DNA of 39,856 nt from Bacteroidota bacterium (GCA_947483095.1 CANKLD010000002.1:1-39856); one strand, 5' to 3'. Shown: positions 22,889-31,422, counted from the first letter of the stretch. Numbers and translations are program-made. Notes: generated from the letters alone by a model not told the origin.

Positions 22889-24525
22889 TTTCTTACATAG
22901 AAAACAAATCCTCCTTTTTCATATAAAAATTTAATGTTTTTAAGCTGAAGTACTTTCTCCTTATCGTACATTTTACTGACAATATAAACGGGTTTATCAA
23001 TGGCTCCATTTAGTAACCACTCTTCATCTAGTGATTTTAAATTTTCAGGTTTTTGTTTATTTGAATAGAAAAATTTAGCATAACTTCGAAAACCATAGGT
23101 AGTAACGTATTCATTTGGTTGATTGTGTTTTTGAAAAAATTCAATCATGCTGCCTTGAGAATGTTGCTCAATTTTAGGAACTATAAATAGCATTAACAAG
23201 TTTAATATTAATGCGTTTAGCAAAAATAAATGTATTATATAGCGAATATTGTTTTTTAGTTTTACTAAAACGATTACTAATAATACCATATACAATATTC
23301 CTAATAAATATTCAAAACCTCCCCATTGAACTGGCAAAAGAATATTTTGAACAGCAAATTTATCTTTTATAAAAGGAATAATAATGGCTTTAAATTTCAC
23401 AATCAAAGGAATTGCTGTAAAAATAATTCCAACTAAAATTCCAACAATAGCTAATAAGATAAATGAAATCTTATGAATATTTTTTTTCTCATTGGTGTAT
23501 TGGTAAATTATGTAGGCTGCCATAAATGACAACGGAAAGTAGCAAAGAGAGGAGTAATGAACTATTTTTGTTGTAGTTATTGAAAATAAGATCAAAACAA
23601 CCCAAAATAAAATAAAATTTAAGGTGTAAAAATCTTTTACTAATATAGATTTTGAATCCGAAAAATTCTTCTTTAAAATGAATGGAATAGCAATTAATGA
23701 AATTGGAAAGCAACCAAAAAATAACACAATAAAATGATAGTAAAATGGTTCGCCATGACCTGCTTCTGAAGTAGTAAAAAGCCTAATTTGATAGGCTATA
23801 AATTCTTTAAATAGTTCAATTCCACCACCATTAATAATTTCTGAAATAAACCAAAATGACGTAATTATGCCTATTATTACCCCTGCAATCAGTAAGTCTA
23901 ATATTTTTATTTTTATAGTTTTCCATTTATAAATAACGAAAAATAATACCACTAATATAATTATCAAGACGGCAACAGGTCCTTTTGTTAAAACAGCTAA
24001 ACCTGATAAAATAGAGGCAATAAAAAGGTATTTTTTTTTATATTCAACTTGATATAAATAAAAAAAATAAATTGACAAGAAAATAAATAAGTTAAATAAA
24101 GGATCAATTATTCCTGACTTAAAATAAAAATGGGGTAAAAAGCTTCCGATATAGGAAAGCCCCCAAATAAAAGCAAATTTATCAGAAATAAATTTCTTTC
24201 CAATATAGAACATGCAAAGAATAGAGGCTATTCCTACTAAAACATTTGGAAATCTACTTGCAAATTCATTGATGCCGAAAATTTTCATTGACAAGGCTTG
24301 CAACCAAAAAAATAAAGGAGGCTTTTCCCAAAAAGGGAGGTAGTTAATTTGAACATTTAAATAGTTCTTGTTAACTATCATTTCTCTTGCTATTTCTGCA
24401 AAATTTACCTCGTCCCAATCAAACAAATGTACTGAACCAATAGCAAATGGAAAGAAAATACAACTTAATAAAAAGAGTATTAAAGCGTAGTTATTCTTTA
24501 ATTTATTTATGTTAATAGGTCCCAT
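22885..24525 (-). CDS. Glycosyltransferase family 39 (ArnT/PMT-like) membrane protein
   Basis: 546 residues with about twelve predicted membrane segments. The first periplasmic loop has FDWDEVNFAEIAREMIVNKNYLNVQINYLPFWEKPPLFFW, containing the DE motif used for catalysis and polyprenyl-phosphate-sugar binding in GT-C enzymes. SRFPNVLVGI and LTKGPVAVLIIILV are typical PMT_2/ArnT blocks. It should transfer a sugar from a polyprenyl-phosphate donor to a lipid or protein on the periplasmic side. Its start overlaps the end of the GT2 gene upstream by 19 bases. A dolichyl-phosphate-mannose-synthase-like GT2 followed by a GT39 gives a donor-maker and donor-user pair. Confidence 0.92.
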   Translation of the reverse strand: MGPININKLKNNYALILFLLSCIFFPFAIGSVHLFDWDEVNFAEIAREMIVNKNYLNVQINYLPFWEKPPLFFWLQALSMKIFGINEFASRFPNVLVGIASILCMFYIGKKFISDKFAFIWGLSYIGSFLPHFYFKSGIIDPLFNLFIFLSIYFFYLYQVEYKKKYLFIASILSGLAVLTKGPVAVLIIILVVLFFVIYKWKTIKIKILDLLIAGVIIGIITSFWFISEIINGGGIELFKEFIAYQIRLFTTSEAGHGEPFYYHFIVLFFGCFPISLIAIPFILKKNFSDSKSILVKDFYTLNFILFWVVLILFSITTTKIVHYSSLCYFPLSFMAAYIIYQYTNEKKNIHKISFILLAIVGILVGIIFTAIPLIVKFKAIIIPFIKDKFAVQNILLPVQWGGFEYLLGILYMVLLVIVLVKLKNNIRYIIHLFLLNALILNLLMLFIVPKIEQHSQGSMIEFFQKHNQPNEYVTTYGFRSYAKFFYSNKQKPENLKSLDEEWLLNGAIDKPVYIVSKMYDKEKVLQLKNIKFLYEKGGFVFYVRN

Positions 24526-25247
24526 TTAATAATTTTATTTTTATTTAAAAAGTATCTAATAGAAACTAAAATTACATGAAAGCCATAAATACTACTTCTT
24601 TTAAAATTGATTGAAGATGCTTCTGGAAAATACTTTGTAGGGCAAGTAACTTCGGCAATTTCGTAATCTTTATTGCAAATTTGAGCAATAATTTGGTTGT
24701 CAAATGCAAAATCATCAGAACATTTGTCATAATTTACAGAGTTCAGAACTTTCATGTCAAAAGACCTAAAACCAGTATGGTATTCGGAGAGTTTTTGGTT
24801 CATCAAAATATTTTGAAAAAGAGTCAACATTCTATTGAAAAAATACTTGTACAATGGCATTCCCCCTCTTAAAGCGCCCTTACCTAAAATTCTTGAGCCA
24901 AAAACAACCGGATATAATTCATTTCCAATTATACTAACCATAGCATCAATTAATAACGGCGTGTATTGATAGTCAGGATGAAGCATTACAACAATATCTG
25001 CGTTTAATTCTTTACATTTATTGTAACATGTTTTTTGGTTTCCACCGTATCCTTTATTTATTTCATGTCGAATCACATGATTTATTCCTAATTTTTTTGC
25101 CAAAGCAAAGGTTTCATCAATACTATTATCGTCTACTAAAATCACTTCATCAACGAGGTTCATCGGAATTTCTAAAAACGTTTTTTCTAATGTTTTTTCT
25201 GCATTATAAGCAGGAAGAACAACAACTACTTTTTTGTTTTTGTACAT
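24507..25247 (-). CDS. Glycosyltransferase family 2 (DPM synthase-like)
   Basis: 246 residues with no C-terminal membrane segments. The GT-A fold is clear: VVVVLPAYNAEKTLEKTF at the N-terminus, EVILVDDNSIDETFALAKKLGI (nucleotide-binding aspartates), KGYGGNQKTCYNKC and DIVVMLHPDYQYTP with the metal-binding DPD-like triad (HPDY). The arrangement matches dolichyl- or polyprenyl-phosphate sugar synthases. It would load a sugar onto a polyprenyl phosphate at the cytoplasmic face for use by the overlapping GT39 gene downstream. A TAnnTTTG promoter box lies about 50 bases upstream. Confidence 0.92.
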   Translation of the reverse strand: MYKNKKVVVVLPAYNAEKTLEKTFLEIPMNLVDEVILVDDNSIDETFALAKKLGINHVIRHEINKGYGGNQKTCYNKCKELNADIVVMLHPDYQYTPLLIDAMVSIIGNELYPVVFGSRILGKGALRGGMPLYKYFFNRMLTLFQNILMNQKLSEYHTGFRSFDMKVLNSVNYDKCSDDFAFDNQIIAQICNKDYEIAEVTCPTKYFPEASSINFKRSSIYGFHVILVSIRYFLNKNKIIKWDLLT

Positions 25248-25298
25248 AAATTAATTTTATTTATTTATTAATATATTTTGTTTCACCTTTATAATTTA

Positions 25299-25306
25299 CA
25301 AAAGTA
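25299..25306 (-). promoter_or_regulatory. Promoter -7 box for the glycosyltransferase pair
   Basis: On the minus strand the sequence is TACTTTTG, matching TAnnTTTG, 51 bases before the GT2 start codon. Confidence 0.45.
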
Positions 25307-25407
25307 ACCTCTTTAATCTTAATTATAAAATTAACATATAAAACAATTCCATATTTGGTAAAGTAAAAAGTTATTATAGACTTCTATTGGAATATAAAAA
25401 ATGCTTA

Positions 25408-26298
25408 TTATGAGTTATTTTTAATTTTGTGAAAATACTTTATTATACCATTGAGAATTACGGTTGACAGAATAATAAGTGCTCCAATATAGAAATTCAC
25501 ACTCATTTTTTCGGTTTCTTTAAATACAATTACTGCTACAATTATTCCGTAAATAGGTTCTAAATTAATGGTTAGCATTACCGTATAAGGGCTTAAAAAT
25601 TTCATCACCTTTACTGATGCAATAAACGCGTAGGCGGTACAAAAAGTACTTAAAATGATAAGGTAAACCCAGTCAGAATTAGATATTTCAAAGAATTTTG
25701 AATCGAAACTACCTGAATACAATAGAAATATAGAAAAGAATAAAACGCCCCCTAAAAGTTCGTAAAAAGAGATTATTGAAGAATCATATTCTTTAGCATA
25801 CATCCCATTAATCATAGAAAATAAAGCGGATAAAAATGCCGAGCTTAACGCCAATAAGATTCCATTAATAAACTGCCCGTCGATATTAAAAATAATGTAA
25901 AGGCCTAGAAATACGATGATCCCAAACAATACTTCATACCAAATTATTTTTCTACCATAGAAAAGGGGTTCCATTAAAGAAGCAAAAAAAGCGCCCGTAG
26001 ATAAACATGCCAGTGTAACTGAAATATTGGAAACTTTAATGGCTTTAAAAAAGGTAAACCAGTGTAAAGCAATTATTAAACCCGCAAATAGAAAACCCGC
26101 AAGAATTTTTACAGGTACTTTTAATGAGGTTTTATTGATGCCTATATAAATTAAAATGAATCCTACCGCCAAGAGCATTCTGAACCAAACTAAAGGTAAA
26201 GCGTCTAGCGTAATTAGTTTTCCTAGAACAGCCGTAAATCCCCAAACAAATACAATAAAATGGAGATGTAAGTAACTTTTTAGGTTATCGTTTGGCAT
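25408..26298 (-). CDS. DMT superfamily permease (EamA repeats)
   Basis: 296 residues from the ATG at 26298. The longer ATG at 26355 would add 19 residues inside the end of lptG, and MPNDNLKSYLHLHFIVFVWGFTAVLGK is the natural family start. There are ten hydrophobic segments in two EamA repeats. The first includes LPLVWFRMLLAVGFILIYIGI and ALHWFTFFKAIKVSNISVTLACLSTGAFFASLMEPLF. The second includes SFYELLGGVLFFSIFLLYSG and YTVMLTINLEPIYGIIVAVIVFKE. It is probably an exporter or exchanger of small metabolites in the inner membrane, with unknown substrate. It overlaps lptG by 14 bases and is the last gene of the tgt-lptG unit. Confidence 0.9.
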   Translation of the reverse strand: MPNDNLKSYLHLHFIVFVWGFTAVLGKLITLDALPLVWFRMLLAVGFILIYIGINKTSLKVPVKILAGFLFAGLIIALHWFTFFKAIKVSNISVTLACLSTGAFFASLMEPLFYGRKIIWYEVLFGIIVFLGLYIIFNIDGQFINGILLALSSAFLSALFSMINGMYAKEYDSSIISFYELLGGVLFFSIFLLYSGSFDSKFFEISNSDWVYLIILSTFCTAYAFIASVKVMKFLSPYTVMLTINLEPIYGIIVAVIVFKETEKMSVNFYIGALIILSTVILNGIIKYFHKIKNNS

Positions 26299-27367
26299 TT
26301 CGAAGTAAGTAAATTGCAAGTATTCCAAATAATACATTAGGCAACCAAACCGCAATGAACGGGTTTATGGTAGATTTTTCGGCTAGAGCACCAAATATTT
26401 TGTCAAAAAATACAAAGGCAAATGCAACTGCAATTCCTATTGCTAAATTGATACCCATTCCGCCTCTTCGCTTCATCGAAGATACGGCAAGTGCAATAAT
26501 AGTTAGTATAAATGCCGAAACGGGCAAACTATATTTTTTATATAACACCACTAAATAAATGCTTATATTGGAGTTCCCTCTCTTTTTTTCTTTGTCTATG
26601 AAATGATTTAATTCTAGTATGGATAGGGTTTCTGCTACATAAACCATAGGAGTTAAATCTTCTAGATCAAAACTAAATACGGTATCTTTTTTCTCTAAAA
26701 TTTCTATTTTGTCGGATAATTCTCCTACCGTTCTTTTCGTGTAATCATAGAGAGTATAGTTTTTTTGCAGTGGATTCCATTTTATTCTACTAGCGGTAAT
26801 TTTATATTTTAATTGGTCTTTATCGAATTTTTCCATTGAAAAATTGAAAGCTATTTTCGAAACTTGGTTAAAACTCCCTACATAGATGTATTCATCTTTA
26901 CTCGTTTGTCTGAATACATCCGAGTTCTCCCGCATTTTTTCTAATCCTCCAGGGGTTAAATAGTTGTATCTAAAATTATTGAATCCTTCACTTGCTTTTG
27001 GCAATATAAAGATACCCATTAAAAAGGCTAAAACAGAAACTATTGTAGCTCCAATTAAGTAAGGACGCATAAATCTGGTAAAAGATATTCCAGAGCTTAA
27101 TATTGCAATTATCTCGGTATTATTTGCCAATTTGGAAGTAAACCAAATTATCGAAAGAAAAAGAAAAATTGGAAAAAGTAGATTTGCAAAATAAACAGTA
27201 AAGTTACAGTAATATATTGCAATAACTGAAAACGGAATTTTGTATTCAATCATCTTATTTACTTTTTCTGATACGTCAATAATAATTCCAATAGGAATAA
27301 ACATCAGTAGCATAACAAAAAAGTGACTTAGATAGCTTTTTAATAAATATTTATCGATTATTTTCAT
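26285..27367 (-). CDS. lptG: LptF/LptG family permease (YjgP/YjgQ)
   Basis: 360 residues. There are three membrane segments at the N-terminus (about 13-32, 52-78 and 98-122), a periplasmic beta-jellyroll of about 140 residues (SDVFRQTSKDEYIYVGSFNQ to SILELNHFIDKEK), and three more at the C-terminus, with KKYSLPVSAFILTIIALAVSSMKRRGGMG. This layout is that of LptF/LptG, the inner-membrane pair that drives lipopolysaccharide out with the ATPase LptB. N-terminal DKYLLKSYLSHFFVMLLM is a standard family opening. I assign lptG rather than lptF by overall similarity, with moderate certainty. It starts 7 bases after tgt. Confidence 0.88.
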   Translation of the reverse strand: MKIIDKYLLKSYLSHFFVMLLMFIPIGIIIDVSEKVNKMIEYKIPFSVIAIYYCNFTVYFANLLFPIFLFLSIIWFTSKLANNTEIIAILSSGISFTRFMRPYLIGATIVSVLAFLMGIFILPKASEGFNNFRYNYLTPGGLEKMRENSDVFRQTSKDEYIYVGSFNQVSKIAFNFSMEKFDKDQLKYKITASRIKWNPLQKNYTLYDYTKRTVGELSDKIEILEKKDTVFSFDLEDLTPMVYVAETLSILELNHFIDKEKKRGNSNISIYLVVLYKKYSLPVSAFILTIIALAVSSMKRRGGMGINLAIGIAVAFAFVFFDKIFGALAEKSTINPFIAVWLPNVLFGILAIYLLRNAKR

Positions 27368-27374
27368 TGTGTTT

Positions 27375-28505
27375 TTATAATCTCTGACTCATGTTTTTAA
27401 CCATCATTTCTTTCCAAACTTTGAAATTTCCTGCTAAGATATGTTTTCTAGCCTCACGAACCAACCACATGTAAAAACCTAGGTTGTGAATCGTTGCAAT
27501 TTGCTTTCCTAAATATTCATTGGCGGCAAATAAATGACGCAAATAGGCTTTTGAATATTCTCTATCTACGAATGTCAATCCCATTTCATCAACAGGCGAA
27601 AAATCATCTTCCCATTTTTTATTTTTGATATTTATTGTACCATTTGCGGTAAATAACATTCCGTTTCTAGCATTTCTAGTAGGCATCACGCAATCAAACA
27701 TGTCAATTCCTAGCGCTATATTTTCCAATATATTTATCGGAGTTCCTACTCCCATTAAATATCTCGGCTTGTCTTGCGGTAATATTGCCGTAACAATTTC
27801 AGTCATTGCATACATTTCTTCGGCAGGTTCCCCCACTGAAAGCCCACCAATAGCATTTCCTTGTGCACCAGCATTGGCAATATATTCCGCCGATTGCATG
27901 CGCAAATCTTTGTACGTACTTCCCTGAACAATTGGAAAAAATGTTTGATCGTAACCATATTTCACTGGCACTTTTTCCAAGTGATTGATACAACGATCCA
28001 ACCAACGATGGGTCATGTGCATCGAACGTTGTGCATACTTGTAGTCACATGGGTAAGGGGTACATTCATCAAAAGCCATAATAATATCAGCTCCAATGGT
28101 GCGCTGAATTTCCATTACATTTTCAGGAGTAAAAAAGTGATACGAACCGTCAATATGCGATTTAAATTTTACTCCTTCTTCCTTAATTTTTCTATTTGCC
28201 GAAAGGGAATACACTTGATATCCGCCAGAATCAGTCAAAATATTACGATCCCAATTCATGAATTTGTGTAAACCACCCGCTTTTTCCAAAATTTCTGTTT
28301 GCGGACGCAAATACAAATGGTAGGTATTTCCAAGAATAATATCAGGATTTATCTCCTCTCTCAATTCTCGTTGGTGCACCCCTTTTACAGAGGCAACTGT
28401 TCCAACAGGCATGAAAATGGGCGTTTCAATTACTCCGTGGTCAGTAGTAATTGTTCCCGCTCGAGCTTGAGATTGCGAATCAGTCTTTAATAAATCAAAC
28501 TTCAT
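27375..28505 (-). CDS. tgt: Queuine tRNA-guanine transglycosylase (zinc site degenerate)
   Basis: 376 residues. Tgt exchanges guanine-34 in GUN-anticodon tRNAs for preQ1. The catalytic aspartates are D92 in LTDSGGYQVYSL and the nucleophile D268 in GIDMFDCVMPTRNARNG. The substrate-binding GGLSVGEP loop is intact. In the C-terminal zinc site, however, the expected CxCxxC is replaced. At the aligned positions (8, 6 and 3 before the Tyr of EYSKAYLRHL) there are G309, T311 and D314. Only the fourth ligand, H340 in ATIHNLGFY, is kept. The rest of that region aligns without gaps, so the fold should persist without zinc. A -7 box lies 20 bases upstream and lptG starts 7 bases after the gene. Confidence 0.95.
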   Translation of the reverse strand: MKFDLLKTDSQSQARAGTITTDHGVIETPIFMPVGTVASVKGVHQRELREEINPDIILGNTYHLYLRPQTEILEKAGGLHKFMNWDRNILTDSGGYQVYSLSANRKIKEEGVKFKSHIDGSYHFFTPENVMEIQRTIGADIIMAFDECTPYPCDYKYAQRSMHMTHRWLDRCINHLEKVPVKYGYDQTFFPIVQGSTYKDLRMQSAEYIANAGAQGNAIGGLSVGEPAEEMYAMTEIVTAILPQDKPRYLMGVGTPINILENIALGIDMFDCVMPTRNARNGMLFTANGTINIKNKKWEDDFSPVDEMGLTFVDREYSKAYLRHLFAANEYLGKQIATIHNLGFYMWLVREARKHILAGNFKVWKEMMVKNMSQRL

Positions 28506-28524
28506 AATGGCTTTTTTCAGTGAG

Positions 28525-28532
28525 CAAATATA
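28525..28532 (-). promoter_or_regulatory. Promoter -7 box for the tgt-lptG operon
   Basis: On the minus strand the sequence is TATATTTG, an exact TAnnTTTG match, 19 bases before the tgt start codon. Confidence 0.5.
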
Positions 28533-28602
28533 AGAGAATTGTATTTTATGAGTGGGGAAATACCAAATAAATTAACATGAATTTCAAGTTTTAGCAGTTT
28601 TT

Positions 28603-28730
28603 GGGCGTGCCCTCGTTTAGAACTTCATTGCAAAGAAGGAAGCAATCGGTAAACTCGGTCGTGCTGTTCTCTTCAATCTCTTGCTGCACTTTGTTCCGCA
28701 AGAGGATTTCCATTTCCATCACTCACGCAA
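28603..28730 (+). ncRNA. Structured repeat, copy 3 (possible Flavo-1-type RNA motif, opposite orientation)
   Basis: Here the canonical strand is the plus strand: GGGCGTGCCC, GGTCGTGCTGTTC, then GGATTTCCATTTCCATCACT followed by CACGCAA. Outer arms GCGTG (28605-28609) and CACGC (28724-28728) pair, a third compensated version of the stem. The first inner hairpin uses CGTTTA/TAAAC with ATTGC/GCAAT. The second uses CTCTTGC/GCAAGAG capped by AATC/GGATT. It fills most of the 370-base gap between the divergent tgt and transketolase genes. The remainder of the gap holds their promoters. Confidence 0.65.
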
Positions 28731-28822
28731 TTTTGGTAATTAACTTTTAGTTTTTTACATTGTTAATTATAAAATTGTTAATAAAATATTCTACTTTGTT
28801 AGGATTTTTTATTTTTAGACTC

Positions 28823-28851
28823 TTGCCAACCGAGTAATCTGAGTATATTTG
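28823..28851 (+). promoter_or_regulatory. Promoter of the transketolase operon
   Basis: A -33 TTG (28823-28825) and a -7 TATATTTG (28844-28851) are spaced 18 bases apart, a good match to the Bacteroidota promoter, 25 bases before the start codon. Confidence 0.65.
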
Positions 28852-28876
28852 CAGCAGTTTAACTATAAATCACACA

Positions 28877-29725
28877 ATGAAGTCCAACACACAACAATTA
28901 AACGATTTAACAATCCAAGTTAGAAGAGATATTCTTCGAATGGTACATGCAGTAAATTCTGGACATCCAGGCGGCTCTTTAGGTTGTACAGAATTTTTTG
29001 TAGCGCTATATCAAAACATTATGGATAGAAAAGATATTTTTAATATGGACGGTATTGGAGAAGATCTTTTCTTCCTTTCCAACGGACATATTTCACCAGT
29101 ATTTTACAGTGTTTTAGCACGAAGTGGTTATTTTCCAATCGCCGAATTGGCTACTTTTAGACTAATCAATTCTAGATTGCAAGGACATCCAACAACTCAT
29201 GATAATTTACCAGGAATTAGAATCGCATCAGGTTCATTAGGACAAGGATTGTCTGTTGGAATTGGAGCTGCTCAAGCTAAAAAACTAAATGGAGACAACC
29301 ATATTATCTATACGCTTCAAGGTGATGGCGAATTGCAAGAAGGTCAAAACTGGGAAGCAATTATGTATGCGTCAGCAAAAAAAGTAGATAATTTAATTGC
29401 TACAATCGACCTAAACGGAAAGCAAATTGACGGAACAACAGATGAAGTATTGGCAATGGGAAGTATTCGTGCTAAATTTGAAGCTTTTGATTGGGATGTT
29501 CTAGAAATTAAAGAGGGAAATAATATTGAGGCAATAATTGCGGGCATGAATGATGCGAAATCTAGAACTGGAAAAGGAAAACCAGTTTGTGTTTTATTAC
29601 ATACTGAAATGGGTAACGGTGTTGATTATATGATGTACAGTCACGCTTGGCACGGTAAAGCGCCAAATGACGAACAATTAGAAACAGCATTGGCTCAAAA
29701 CCCTCAAACTTTAGGAGATTACTAA
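28877..29725 (+). CDS. Transketolase, N-terminal (TPP pyrophosphate-binding) subunit
   Basis: 282 residues, covering only the first domain of a conventional transketolase of about 660 residues. The N-terminal VRRDILRMVHAVNSGHPGGSLGCTEFFVALY block is characteristic. The thiamine-diphosphate motif is GDGELQEGQNWEAIMYASAKKVDNLIATIDLNGKQIDG (G-D-G through N-G), binding the pyrophosphate through Mg2+. The complementary pyrimidine-binding half is encoded 90 bases downstream. Together they perform the non-oxidative pentose phosphate two-carbon transfers. Two-gene transketolases are a known arrangement in several bacteria and archaea. There is no frameshift here: this gene ends cleanly at a stop codon, and the partner has its own start. 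Confidence 0.94.
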   Translation: MKSNTQQLNDLTIQVRRDILRMVHAVNSGHPGGSLGCTEFFVALYQNIMDRKDIFNMDGIGEDLFFLSNGHISPVFYSVLARSGYFPIAELATFRLINSRLQGHPTTHDNLPGIRIASGSLGQGLSVGIGAAQAKKLNGDNHIIYTLQGDGELQEGQNWEAIMYASAKKVDNLIATIDLNGKQIDGTTDEVLAMGSIRAKFEAFDWDVLEIKEGNNIEAIIAGMNDAKSRTGKGKPVCVLLHTEMGNGVDYMMYSHAWHGKAPNDEQLETALAQNPQTLGDY

Positions 29726-29815
29726 ATTAGATTATAGATTTTAGATTGCAGATTTAAGTTCTAAACTAAATCTTTCAATTTTTAAATCTTTTAATCTTTC
29801 AATTAAAAAAGAATA
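29726..29815. repeat. AT-rich ATC/GAT direct-repeat spacer
   Basis: The spacer between the two transketolase genes contains tandem imperfect units of the type TTAGATTATAGATTTTAGAT, then several AATCTTT units. Similar AAATCT/AAATCC-type repeats occur before the genes at 34693 and 37858. From memory, such units are widespread between flavobacterial genes. Confidence 0.45.
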
Positions 29816-30769
29816 ATGAAAAAATATACAAATACAGGAAGTAAAGATACCCGATCTGGTTTTGGGGCTGGAATGACAGAATTAGGACAAACTAATGAAA
29901 AAGTGGTTGCGCTTTGTGCCGACTTAATAGGTTCCCTAAAATTTGATGATTTTAAAAAAAATCATCCAGAGCGTTTTTTCCAAATCGGAATTGCAGAAGC
30001 CAATATGATCGGAATTGCAGCTGGATTAACTATTGGTGGAAAAATTCCTTTTACAGGAACTTTTGCTAACTTTTCTACCGGGAGAGTTTACGATCAAATT
30101 CGTCAATCGGTAGCCTACTCTGATAAAAATGTAAAAATTTGTGCATCACATGCCGGTTTAACTCTTGGAGAAGATGGCGCAACCCACCAAATTTTAGAAG
30201 ACATTGGATTAATGAAAATGTTGCCAGGAATGACCGTTATCAATACGTGTGATTACAATCAAACCAAAGCGGCAACTATTGCAATTGCAAAACATCATGG
30301 TCCAGTTTACTTGCGATTTGGACGTCCAGTAGTACCCAATTTTATGCCTTCTGACGAACCATTTGAAATAGGAAAAGCAATTGTTTTAAATGAAGGGACA
30401 GACGTAACTATTGTTGCAACGGGACACTTAGTTTGGGAAGCTTTATTAGCAGCGGAAGCATTAGAAGCAAAAGGTATTTCAGCAGAAGTAATTAATATAC
30501 ACACTATCAAACCTTTGGACGAAGCTGCAATATTAAAATCATTGGCAAAAACAAAATGCATTGTAACTGCTGAGGAACACAATATTTTAGGTGGGCTAGG
30601 AGAAAGCGTTGCACGAGTATTATCATCAAATCATCCTGCACCTCAAGAATTTGTTGCGGTACAAGATTCATTTGGTGAAAGCGGAACTCCAGCACAATTA
30701 ATGGAAAAATACAAATTGAATAATCAAGCAATTGTAGCAGCCGTAGAAAAAGTAATCGCTAGAAAATAA
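29816..30769 (+). CDS. Transketolase, C-terminal (pyrimidine-binding) subunit
   Basis: 317 residues, covering the second and third domains of transketolase. The start is RSGFGAGMTELGQTNEKVVALCADLIGSLKFDDF. The catalytic glutamate that activates thiamine diphosphate is in FFQIGIAEANMIGIAAGLTIGG. CASHAGLTLGEDGATHQILEDIGLM and YLRFGRPVVP complete the pyrimidine domain. The last 130 residues form the transketolase C-terminal domain (DVTIVATGHLVWEALLAAEAL and EEHNILGGLGESVARVL). It is the obligate partner of the preceding gene and is followed by a strong terminator. Confidence 0.94.
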   Translation: MKKYTNTGSKDTRSGFGAGMTELGQTNEKVVALCADLIGSLKFDDFKKNHPERFFQIGIAEANMIGIAAGLTIGGKIPFTGTFANFSTGRVYDQIRQSVAYSDKNVKICASHAGLTLGEDGATHQILEDIGLMKMLPGMTVINTCDYNQTKAATIAIAKHHGPVYLRFGRPVVPNFMPSDEPFEIGKAIVLNEGTDVTIVATGHLVWEALLAAEALEAKGISAEVINIHTIKPLDEAAILKSLAKTKCIVTAEEHNILGGLGESVARVLSSNHPAPQEFVAVQDSFGESGTPAQLMEKYKLNNQAIVAAVEKVIARK

Positions 30770-30790
30770 GCTAGATTTTTAATTAGCATA

Positions 30791-30819
30791 AAAAAACCTT
30801 TCAATTGAAAGGTTTTTTT
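30791..30819. terminator. Bidirectional terminator after the transketolase operon
   Basis: A perfect palindrome with AACCTTTCAA/TTGAAAGGTT arms is flanked by runs of A and T. It sits between the convergent transketolase gene and the membrane-protein gene ending at 30823. Confidence 0.85.
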
Positions 30820-30822
30820 AAT

Positions 30823-31344
30823 TTAGAATAAATACTTAACTTCATTTTTTATATAGGATAAAGCGACACTTGATGGCGATTGCTTGTCCATTAAATCATT
30901 CATAATCACTTCTCGAAGTTTATTGGCTGTATCCACACGATCGCTCATATTGGTTCGTCGTATCATTTGAATCGTAGCATTCTTTGCAGTAACAATTACG
31001 GTCCAGCATTCATCAGACATATAAATTTGTTGCGTTAAATTGTGCTCAAACTCTTGCTCGATATTTGAGATTAATAAATTTTCGTAATCATTTTTATCTT
31101 CAGAATTTGGAGAAATTCTAATTAATAATTTCCCAGGATTGATCCTCTCTAAAAACAAAGTCATTCTTTCAAAAGCTTGTAAGCGTAAAGGTAATGCGTC
31201 TTTTTGAGTGTCTTTATTCAATAAGTATCTGCGTCTACCTTCTTCGTTTTTAGTGTGTAAGTTGAAAAAATAATAGGATACAAAACCAGTTATAATCGCT
31301 GGAAATGTATAGCTACATAATTCTATTAATTTTGCTGTGTCCAT
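30823..31344 (-). CDS. Membrane-anchored protein of unknown function
   Basis: 173 residues. There is one hydrophobic segment at about residues 9-28 (LCSYTFPAIITGFVSYYFFN). A soluble part follows: KDALPLRLQAFERMTLFLERINPGKLLIRISP, then NLLISNIEQEFEHNLTQQIYMSDECWTVIVTAKNATIQMIRR. The strong helical character and the conserved-looking LRLQAFERM block suggest a domain conserved among flavobacteria, but I recall no function. The N-terminus probably faces the periplasm or outside and the bulk faces the cytoplasm. It is monocistronic, divergent from the TSUP gene and convergent with the transketolase operon. Confidence 0.8.
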   Translation of the reverse strand: MDTAKLIELCSYTFPAIITGFVSYYFFNLHTKNEEGRRRYLLNKDTQKDALPLRLQAFERMTLFLERINPGKLLIRISPNSEDKNDYENLLISNIEQEFEHNLTQQIYMSDECWTVIVTAKNATIQMIRRTNMSDRVDTANKLREVIMNDLMDKQSPSSVALSYIKNEVKYLF

Positions 31345-31414
31345 TTCAAATAATAATTTTTGTAATTTTTTAATTAAAAAACAAATTAACGAATAAACAA
31401 ATAAACTTATAGCT

Positions 31415-31422
31415 TACATTTG
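31415..31422 (+). promoter_or_regulatory. Promoter -7 box for the TSUP permease gene
   Basis: TACATTTG matches TAnnTTTG, 17 bases before the start codon. Confidence 0.5.

Noticed and set aside
27861..28271. 136-codon open frame on the plus strand opposite tgt
   Set aside because: It is fully antisense to a well-conserved enzyme gene, with no recognisable domain and a composition expected from reading the complement.
28877..30769. Transketolase broken by a frameshift
   Set aside because: The two halves split at a natural domain boundary, each has a proper start and stop, and a 90-base spacer separates them. Two-gene transketolases are a known form.
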